From the NCBI RefSeq assembly GCF_040183065.1, contig NC_091124.1, positions 92,651,001 through 92,715,000 on the forward strand: a DNA stretch of 64,000 bases, read 5' to 3'. A program made the position numbers and the translations under genes. This DNA is from Periplaneta americana. Taxonomy: Eukaryota > Arthropoda > Insecta > Blattodea > Blattidae. Shown here piece after piece: positions 35,206-46,800 of the stretch. Positions within the stretch are counted from its first letter, which is position 1; the number at the start of each line of letters is the position of its first letter. Below the pieces are notes generated by a model. The model was not told the DNA's origin and ran no database searches. It was given only the letters and a program-made list of their open reading frames with translations.

Positions 35206-38200
35206 GTAAGTTACTTTATTGTTGAGGTTATTATGTAGGTGTGGCACATATAAATTATTAACTGTAACTGTAACCCAGGGATGAATTGATGACATTTTAC
35301 TTAGAAGCGCTTTTATAATTCATACAACGGATCTACCACACCATAGAAATCTGAACCTCTGACGTTGTTTACGTTTGAAGAAAGATGTGGAGTTGGGTTG
35401 ATGTTGAAACTTAGTTTTCTAAATCAATTTCGTGTAGAAAGCAGTTGACGTTAATGACGAAATAGTGGAAAAAGGGTTTTGAATACTCTGTCAATTCCTG
35501 TCAGTTTAAGCAGTGGTTTTAATATAGTTAAAGTGTTGAATCCGTGACGGTGACACGTCGTTCTTATAGTTTCTTATCGAATTATACAATAGGCAGTGGT
35601 GTCAACCTTTTTAAAACATTGGGTGGGATCAAACACTTGCGGTATAAGTTAAAACAAATTGATCTCATAAATAATAATGATAATAACAGGTAAAATTATT
35701 GGGTGGGCTCGCTCCCAAGCGTCACTGACAATAGGGTTATTTAACTCACGCAACATAAAACTCGCTGTGACATACTCGCTAATATTTATATTTTCATTTA
35801 TTTGCCACAATTTTTACCGCACACGTAAGTTACAGAAAAGCGCACAGGTAGTTCTGGTGAAGTGAAAATCATTGAATATATAAGGGTGATAGTTTCACCG
35901 GGATTTTTTTTTTTTTGTGTGTGTGTGGAGATACAGTTGATCATATAATATGCAAGGTGAAAGTCTCAGGAATCTTCTATGCCACATCAATAAATTTAAG
36001 AATGTAGTTATATTGTCAGACTCCAAAGCAGCTATTCTATCAATAGTCTCTAAACACACTCCTCCATCTCAAACAGCAGAAATAAATAAAAGCTCTCTCA
36101 ATTAATATCACTCAATAAAAGAATTGTATTCCAATGGATACCATCCCATTGTGGAATCCTGGGAAACGAGAATGCGGATGCTTTAGCAAAGAAGGGCAGC
36201 ACTGTTACAGACCTGTTACTAAATCTACGTATTACTCTGTGAACAGATTTATTAAATCTACATACTTAGACTTCAACAAACAAAATTTGATAACACAATC
36301 CCAAGGGAAAAAATGGAACTCTCTGCATCAAAATCCACAGTTAATTCCCGATTTACCACGCTAATCGTCTGTAGCTGCATTTAGATTGGTAACAGGCCAT
36401 GATTGTTTGGCCAAACACCTGCATAGAATTGGAATATATCAGTCCCCTAACTGTCCATTGTGCAACTCAAACCAAGAAATGGATTCGGAACACCTCAAAA
36501 TCTGTGCTTCAGTGGCTGGTCATGATAATATCTTTGAAAAAAATTGGAGTGCAAGAGGTCAAATGACTTTATTGTCAAACGCCTGGCATTAGAAAACAAC
36601 AACATATGCAAGGTGTATAAACGGAATACGAAGGGAACTACCTCAGCGCTAGTTTAGCCTTTATTTGTATCAATTTATCATTTTGTCTGCATATTTATTC
36701 TCTTTTCTATCTCCTGTCTTGTCTTATGTCTCTCAAATATTACATCCTGTTATCTCACACAACTAGCGTAATGTGATATATAGTCACAATAAATCTGAGC
36801 AAAATTTTTACAACTATAAAATAACCAGGAACAGAACAACACAAAGTATTAGAAATGCCAAACGTCATCATGCTCTCTGTCTTGTCAACCCCTCCATTTC
36901 TCCATGGCGTTTTTGGAAGCATTTACGTGAGAAAGTACACTACAGAAACTGGAATTTCCAAACATATCACTTGATAAACTCAAGTCCACACCTGTGGAGT
37001 AATGGTTAGCGCGTCTGGCCGCGAAACCAAGTGGTCCGGGTTCGATTCCCTGTCGGGGCAAGTTACCTGGTTGAGGTTTTTTTCCGGGGTTTTCCCTCAA
37101 CCCAATATGAGCAAATGCTGGGTAACATTTTGGTGCTGGATCCCGGACTCATTTCACTGGCATTATCACCTTCACCTCATTCAGCCGCCAAATAACCTAA
37201 GATGTTGATAAAGTATCGTAAAATAACCTACTAAAATAAATAAATAAATGAACAGAAAAATAAACTCAATCAGTATTTTACTTCACCACCCAACACACAA
37301 CCTGATAAACAACAAAAACTTAACACTACTCTTAGCCAGTGTTCTTCCTACTCGCGAAAAATTTTTCTTCTCTAATATTACAATCACTGAAGTTTGGCAG
37401 GCTCTTAAAAAAATCAGATCTACGCCGGAATGCTGGGTTTGCAGTGAAAGACCTGGGCAGAAAAGTATGAATGAATTCTTATCATGCATATCAACTAGAA
37501 TTGTAAATCATGCACTTCTACACTTTGAATATTTTCTATACTGTTTTCTATTATCATGTTTATCATTATTTGTGCCATATTATTTTGAATATGTGAGAAG
37601 ATAAGTAAGTTTCATTATAAGAAATATTTTTCATGCACGTGTATGCAGGCAAACACACTCACACACACACACACACGTATTTTTTCCCCCAAAATGTGTG
37701 TATGCATGCGTGCATGCACACAGACATTGTAAAACAGACTTTTCTTCTGATGTACAGTGTGAATGGTACTTAGTACTACGAAAGGGAAGTTCATTTAAGG
37801 CAAGAAACTAATTACGGTACCTTCGTATTTGACCTGTTATATCTGTAACACTCAAGAACATTATTGTTGATGAGAGTAAACATCGATGTTCCTTTTCTTG
37901 GCTTTGTTTTAGGCTGAGGACGCATGTTCTGCAATACCTTCTTAATTCAATGTAACTTTCCAATTTTGGAACCTAGTAGAGACGCTTCTTTAGTTGCTAC
38001 AGGACAAGATTGTCTACATGGATAGTACAAGGCTGCATCTACATTCTTTGAATATGCTGTCTAAATTTTCTGAAACCATTCATGTTCATTTTTTGTGTAT
38101 GCTAGTTTAGAATTTTCACTAACCAGTAATTTATTGGCAATAGGTATTTCAGGTTATTGTGAAGACAATTTTTTTTTTACCTGGTTATTTAACGACTCTG

Positions 38201-41200
38201 TATCAACTACTTGGTTATTTAGCATCAATAGAATTGATTCGAGATGAGGCCAAGGATTCGCCATAGATTACCTGGCATTCACCCTGTGATTGGGGAAAAC
38301 CTCGAAATAACCCAATACCAAGATAATTAGCCCAAGTAGGAATCGAACTCATGTCTGAACGCAACTTTGGATCAGCAGGCAAACACACTACTGCTTGAGC
38401 TATGCCATTGCTAAGATCATATTATGACCAGGTTTAATGTATTAACTTTTATCTTATTACGTATGTACTGGATCATTATTTGATAGTTCACAGAGATTGA
38501 AAACACATGTTGCCTGCTGTGATGGCCCCAGTAGATAAACTGACGAGTGAGTTGGTAAATTTTGTCTACAAGAGAACACGTTCAGGCCCAATTGTAATGG
38601 AGACATATGTGCTAATATGAATCTTAACATTGAATGTTTAAAAATTAATATTAACATTAATGTTTCAAAATTATAAAGCACACTTGCTATTCCATTCCCG
38701 ATTCAGAAAAGAAATATAAACGTGATATAGGTCTATAGGAGAGAAGCAAATTTTTACACACATACTCTGTCTCCCCTAGTGGCCCTTTGGCTACAGCCCT
38801 GATTTTATTCTCCACAGAATCATCGACATGTATTTTCAATGCACAGAGTGAGTGATACAGAACACACCCAACTAATTATGAAAATAACTTGCTTTCAAAC
38901 ATATATTTTTCTCTCATCAAGAATTACGTCCTATGGCCTGCTCCATTCTTAAAAGATGTCCTTTCCTTCACTTTTAAGTCTATCAACTTCGAATCAGATG
39001 ATATCATTTACGAACAGTGCTCTATTATATTGTTAAAGACCAAGGATTATATTATGTGTCAAAGAAATGAATATGGAATTAAAAATCATTCACACTTTAG
39101 CATTATATAACCTGCATTTTAGTAATAAGATACTGGACATTGTAATCATTAGATATAATATAGTAATAAATAATATTGCCTTTATCATTTCATTCTAGGA
39201 TTGTGGCAAGTTTGTTTCCAAGGCTTTGTTGATCCTCGTCATTGGTATGAGACAAAATTTTATGGTTGCTGGTGGGTATTTGAAGAAGAATATTACATCA
39301 TCCATGATATATTATTACCAGGTAAGAGCCAGGTAATCGAATTTTTCCTGATGCCTAGTGCTTTCTAGTAGAAATTTATGTAGAGGGTTTTACTTATTTG
39401 AATAAATGATTTTTACATTCTTCTTTTATTGGTGCTACAAATGAAAGTCGATTTTGTTATTTTCTTATAATAAACCAGACACTATCAGCAAAGAGATGCC
39501 TGAATAAATAATAGATACAATAATAAGTAAAGGATGCAGTGCAAGAATTGGGTAGAGAGAATAATGATTGAAACACTAGTAATAGATTTTGATAGGATTT
39601 TTACTTGTTAGGCTTTAATTAAATATATGTGAAATTAGTTCACAAAAGTGAAAATAATCATAGATGGCGAATTTTAGGTTCAAAAAACTCTGAACTGGTA
39701 TAGATATAGACAGCATTCTTGATGTATGAGATTTGTTAATGAAAGCTTTGAAACGAGTTAATTACCGATATTTATCACTATAATATGAATAACATTAGAT
39801 TACACTACACTGCACAGTTAGTACCAAATATTAGGTACAGTTTTCAGTAGGAACTTTATTACTCTATGTACTTTTTTTTTTCAGTTGACTGTTTTAGTTG
39901 AACCACATACATTCGAATAAAAAATTAATGACTTTCCTAACTCTTTCACTCCTTCATACATGCCTTCAGTTTCTGTCGGGTCCCTGTTTTCTGTTACCTC
40001 CTCACACTACTATCGCTGCTTTCAATGCCATTATCTTGAATGAGGATTCTTTCTATTGTCCTTTCGACAGTTCACTTCTCTTACTCTTACTATTTTTATT
40101 ACTTATTCTTGCTACTTACTACTTTTACTAAATACTCTTACCACTTGTTGCTTTTATTACTGGGACTTATTCTTACTCTTACTAGGCCCTATTTGTATAT
40201 TATATTTTAATGTACCGAAGTACATATGATATTTCCATGCAGATACTCTGCGTCATCATACAATGAAAGAGTATTGGAACGGAGAAAAATTCTCTCCAGC
40301 GCTGGGATTTGAACCCGGGTTTTCAGCTCTACGTGCTGATGCTTTATCCACTAAGCCACACCGGATACCCACCCCTGCGTCAGACAGAATCGTCTCAGTT
40401 TAAGTTCCAACTCTTGGGTTCCCTCTAGTGGCCGCCCTCTGCACTACGTCATAGATGTCTATGAACGTAGGACTGAAGTCCACATATGTGCTGAGGTGCA
40501 CTCGTTATGAGTGACTAGTTGGCCGGGATCCGACGGAATAAGCACCGTCTTAAATCACGAAGTGATTTACGCATATCATATATATTATTTTAATGTACCG
40601 AAGTACATATGATATTTTCATGCATATATTCTGAGTCATCATACTATGAAAGAGTATTGGAATGGAGAAAAATTCTCTCTGGCGCCGAGATTTGAACCCA
40701 GGTTTTCAGCTCTATGTGCTGATGCTTTATCCACTAAGCCACACAGATACCCACCCCGGCGTCGGATAGAATCGTCTCAGTTTAAGTTCCAAGACGGCAC
40801 TTATTCCATCGGATCCCGGCCAATTCACTCATAACGAGTGCACCTCAGCACATGTGTGGACTTCAGTCCTATGTTCAGAGACATCTATGACGTAGTGCAG
40901 AGGGCGGCCACTAGAGGAAACCCAAGAGTTGGAACTTAAACTGAGACGATTCTGTGCGATGCCGGGGTGGGTATCCCTTGTGGCTTAGTGGATAAAGCAT
41001 CAGCACGTAGAGCTGGAAATCCGGGTTCAAATCATGGCGCTGGAGAGAATTTTTCTCCTTTCCAATATCTTTCATCGTCTTACTACTTAGTTTTACAACT
41101 TTTGGCGTACCTATTAGTGAGAAATGAAAGCTGGAAAGAGAGAATAAAACAAAGGAGAAAACTTGAGTTTGTATAATGTTGTGTATTTCTATTCAAATAG

Positions 41201-43770
41201 AAGAGAACCCCTATTCTCTTATTGTATTTATTTAGAATATGTTATGTGATGTGATCATATTTATTCAGAAAGTTCCTATTTTCGGTAAAAAAAAAATTGC
41301 ATATTTTAAGGGTGTCAGGTACCTATTCTAGGCATCTAAACTGATATTTTTTTAGAGTCTAGAGAGCCATGGGCTAAATAGACCAGTGAAATTATGAAAA
41401 CCTTGTGTCTTTGTTTTGTTATCATAAGACAAAATTCTAATGTCTTACAACAGTATATCTGTGGTGTTTGGTCAGAACATAACTCCAAAAATGGCCTTTT
41501 TTAAGCTGAAAGTGCAGCCCTATACAGGGTGGAAGTGAAATAACCTTGCAGATTTTCAGAGCGAATAACTTATGTTGTGTGTAACAAAAAACTATAACAT
41601 CATATTGGTGGAAAGTTCATAGTTTTTTTTTTTTTCAGAAAAAATGTTTTTCCCCAAATGTTTAACAATCTCTTATTGGGTAACTATTGAGAGTAGGATC
41701 GTGATTTTTGTCCATATCGATAGAAAATCTAATAAAGAATAATTCATCCCTAGGGTGTATTTCAATAGCGTGAACGGTTTTCGTGTAAATTTAATTTAAA
41801 AAAATCCCTAAATTCAAGCCATTGCATGAAGTGAACGAGTGGCAACGTCTCAGCAGAAAGCAGCTTACATACAGAGACTCGCTGAGTTTGTTGACCTCTT
41901 ACATCTGTATCACAAGTAGAGTATATTAGCAACAATGTTGCCAGACTGCTGAAACTTCAAACTTAATTTTCTAATTAACCATGCATTTAATCACAAAACG
42001 TAATATAGGTTTTCTATTCATTTACGTGTACCCTATCATCCCTTTCAATCTGCAAGGTTATTTCATTCCATCCTGTATAAAAACAGTTCTCATTCATTTG
42101 GTATAGCCGTGATATCTCCATCTAATCTTATGTTATTTGCATTCACATTTGTATGTAAAGTAGAATTATGATTTGTGTAAGAAAAGTGAAAATAAAAATG
42201 CTTGTTTCTCAAAACAGGTTTTTTGGAGTTATCATGTTTTGACCAAACACCAAAGATATAATACTATTTATAGTATGATTTCTCTGTTCAAAGTCATTTT
42301 CAGCAATAAATGTGTGATTTACATTTGTGTGATTTTAATATCTGTCTGTTTTACAGGTTTCTTTGTAGCGACTCAGTTCTTTTTCACCCTGTGTTTTACA
42401 TTGTTGCTGATAGCAATGTTTCTGGTGGCCTTATATCTCTGCTGTAGTCGTGAGCATGAAAGATTTGTACATCTGTTGCTTGTAATTGGAACTGATCTCG
42501 TAATAGCAGGTATTGATTCAATTTGATTGCATTACATTACATGTGGTTTCAAATGCTTAGTACTTCTTGATTATACATCTTAGTTACACACTTTTAACAC
42601 TTTGTATCACTTAAGAATATGCAGTAATTAATAATAACGATTTTTAGTGTTAATATGTTAGTATTGTACTTCACTACTAAGTAACTGGCTCTTCTTTTTA
42701 ACTGGTCTCATTTGATGACCATTTTCGAACTTGTACACCTTATGCATGGTATGTTGATGATATCATTATGCATAGAATTAGTGACAAGTGAGATTTATGA
42801 ATAGACTTGTTCTCACTCTTCTCCATGAGAGATTGGTTACTGTAATTACATCTTTTCTGTTATCAAGAGTTAAGAAAAGAGTAATGGCAGGTCTTCTGAA
42901 CATAGAATTTGGCCTTTATTTATCTACAGAGTTCCCTATTTATATCCATAATGTCACTGTCTGCTGTTTGTTTCTGTTGGTGGGAGGAGAGAAATCATTT
43001 GCTAATTCATGGCTGTATGATAAGCTGTGAACACATATGATGAGCATATGACATCATGAACTTGACTCCAGTGAATCGATTGGAAGTCGTCGGTCTCTGA
43101 AGTATGAAATATTGTATGGTACAGTATGAGTCACTACAATTCAGAATAGCGTATTTTTATTTATGGCTGTTATGTGAAGCATAAAAGATATAAACAGTTG
43201 TAAAAGAAAGTTAAGTTCATTGAATGTATTAAGAGATGTTTTCAATGATAACGTAATTATCGGAGGATTGTGGCCTGCGAGATTGCCTTGCTACTAGCAA
43301 CAGTTATCTATAATGAACACCAATCAAAATATCCCTCATTTCTCATGAAAAACAAAAACTGAATAGACTACAGTGGACTTTATGTTGTCAGCAAACAGCT
43401 GGATACATTAAGAAGATTGATTGATTGATTACTTGTAGAGAACAATGAAGGGAAAAGTGTCTGAAAATAATCTGCATACCATAGAAGAATTAAAAGATGG
43501 GTCAGTCCATGTCAAATCAACCATTGCATAAAACCTTAATGTCACGGATTTGGTTCATTTTCCATATATTTTTACCTTTACATAAGATGTTTTAGGATTT
43601 TTATTTTCAGAACATTTGGACCTCTCTTTTTTGACATATTGAATTTTTTTAAATCGTCTCAAATGCTTAAAATTCACTGACCACCATATACTTAAATTAT
43701 TTTTACTATAGAACTATGATAGCTACAGACCTGGAGAAAGTGTGATTTTTAAAACTTAATTTTATTTTAT

Positions 43771-43801
<31 letters not shown>

Positions 43802-46800
43802 TTATTTTGTTGTTTTTTTTTTAATTTACACTTAAAGATACTTCTAGATACTCAGTTCAAATTTGGTATCTCAGTGGTATCCTGCAAATTTTTTTTTTTT
43901 TTTTTTTTTTTTGTGACAGCAACAATGAATTTTCTACACCTATAACACAAAAATAAAAAAAAAAATTATTCCATACCTACTGATGATAGACACAATTTTT
44001 AGTCTCCTTACTGTGTGCATGATTTTGTTCTGTTCAGTGTTTACTGCTCAGCTGAGACTGCATTGGATACAGGATATTAAAAGTAGACAAATAATTAATT
44101 AATTAATGCAACCTTGAAATTTTTTATCTAAGGCATAGAAGCATAGAAATAAAACATTAATATTTCATACTCGGAAATTAAGTTCCTTATAATTATCTGT
44201 CTTGGACTCAATCAGCACACAAGTCAAGGTCGACATAGCTGATATGAATGACATCTGTCTTCATTCTTTCCGGCTTGCAGTGCTGTGGGTGGTCTGTGTA
44301 CCAGATGTCAGTCGTGACTTTTGTGATTAGTAGAGACGACTTTTAATCATTATTTGTAACTTTACGGAAGTATTTGTGCTTTTTAATTTACACATGTTTA
44401 CAAATTTGCGTTAAACTACACACATTTGGTTGAGTCTTGACTTTTAACTCATCGTAATTCAGAAACCAGTAAAGATTTTGAGCAGCGATAACTTTTAAAA
44501 GTAATTTTGATTCTTTCTCAACATTTCCCTTGCATTGACCATTCATCTAACGTGAAAAACAAAAAAACGTTTGCCACATACCAACTTTCGAAGGTGTAAA
44601 TGTTTTCCTTAGACATTGACCTATCAATCAAATTACAGCACAATTGATTGACTATCATAGGAGCTACGACATGTTCATACCCTCTAGAGTTCTAGACAAA
44701 TTACTGTAATCTGTCGTTCTGCTAGTAGTGCAGGGAAATTCTTGCTGACATCACGCATACAGAAGCAAAGCATGCATACTATTATCTGACTCAGGATTTG
44801 GGTATAGCTAATATAATTTAACAAAATTATTTTTTTACAGGGACATTTCTTTATGGATCACCAAAATTAAAATTGGTACAATTTCATCAGAGAGAGAAGA
44901 ATGAGTTGATATTTTTATTTTTAATGTTTTCCGTGAGGAAATCTATCAAATATTGGTATATCTACATACTCCCCTGTTAAAAATTAATATGAAATATGGT
45001 GCATGCATAGTTATGAAAATCATACTCTCTGCTATAATATGAACTTCTGTTGGAATGTTGTTTCAAGTTTATGTCCTTTGAAACTGGCGATTTTTACAGA
45101 AATACGATAAATTTAACACATCAAAATAAGAAAACTGAAGGACTTAAACGAGAACATACTTCACAGAGTGAAGTATATCCTATCCCTCTATATATCAATT
45201 TTTTTTTCGAGGAATTACACATTTGTAAGGTTTTTGATGTTTGATGTCACATGGATTCGCCCTTACACAACAGATGGATTTAGCAATGGCAAAAGAGAAA
45301 GTGGTCGTGAGGAGTTTTGCTCTAACATGACAATGTATGGTTCCACACCAGCAACATTATAACTGCAAAGTTGACATTGCTTCATCTGATTATTCTTTAT
45401 TCGACAACATGAAGGACTTGCTACAGGGTCGAAAATTCGTAAACAACGAGAAACTGCAGACACCTGTCCAAGAGTGGCAGTGCAATATCCCCAGAGGGTA
45501 GTTCTGTGACACCATTATGAAGTTACAGGAAGATAGCAGTGGTGCATTGACATTGGTGGGGAATATATTGAAAGATCATGTGTGTTCAGCCATGTTGCAT
45601 AATAAATAAGTAAAAAAATATGCACTATTGTAAATCATTTCTGAATGCCCCACATATATGAGACAATAACTTAGAAACATTAACATACCGGTACAATTCT
45701 ACACTGGATTCTGCACACTGTGGTATGAGCGGTAATGTGAAAGCTGACATTCTAGCAAAGAAAGGCACTAAAATGAAACAAAAACAAAACTATAATTTTT
45801 CATATTATTGAATAAAATAAGTTACTAAAAATAAAATTGAACATAATTATAATATCTAAATATTAAGTACTACAGAAAATTCTCATTGGAAAAATTAAAA
45901 AATTTACTAGAAAAACCTGATTTAATTCCTGACCAACCACGTAAATCTGCTGTGGCCATGTTCAGACTCCTTATAGGTCATGATTGTCTGGGTGAATATC
46001 AGTCCCCTAACTGCCCATTGTGCAACTCAAACCAAGAAATGGATTCGGAACACCTCAAAATCTGTGCTTCAATGGCTGACCATGATAATATCTTTGAAAA
46101 ATATTGGAGTGCAAGAGGTCAAATGACTTTATTGTCAAACGCCTGGCATTAGAAAACAACAACATTTACACAGGATTGGCATCCTGTCTACTCCAAATTG
46201 TGTATTGTGCTCTCAAGAAGAAGAAGAAATGGATATTAATCATTTAACACACTTTGAAGCACTTCAGAAAAATACAAATCTTACATCTACATACTGGGAA
46301 GCAAGAGAGAAAATAACTAGATTGTTAAATCAAGAGCATTAGATACCTACTTACATTAATATACCATACCTTCTTATTATATGACCAGTTAAAGGAATTC
46401 ATTAAATTATTGCTTTAGGCATTTTCTGCAGTTTCAGTTCAAGAGCAATAATAAATTGACTTCATTAAAACCATTAAATGTTATATAAAGCATCATCATT
46501 ATCATTATTTATCATCTTCATATAGGGATTAGGCACTTGTGCCTAATCTGACTTCATTACATAACTGAAGCTATTAAGTACATAACTTTTTATGTGAGCA
46601 AGTTACCAGCCCACCGCACAACTGTTATTCAGTAGGAATCGAGTTTTTGATCAAGATTTTCTTTCCTCTAGATAGGTTGCGTTTCATGGCTGAGGAATTT
46701 TGTCACACATCAGCAGGTTTGGATGCTGCTTGTTGTGGGTTACACTTATTCTTTGTTTCACAAGTTAAGATAGCCTTCCTGCCAATATTTTGAAAGAACA

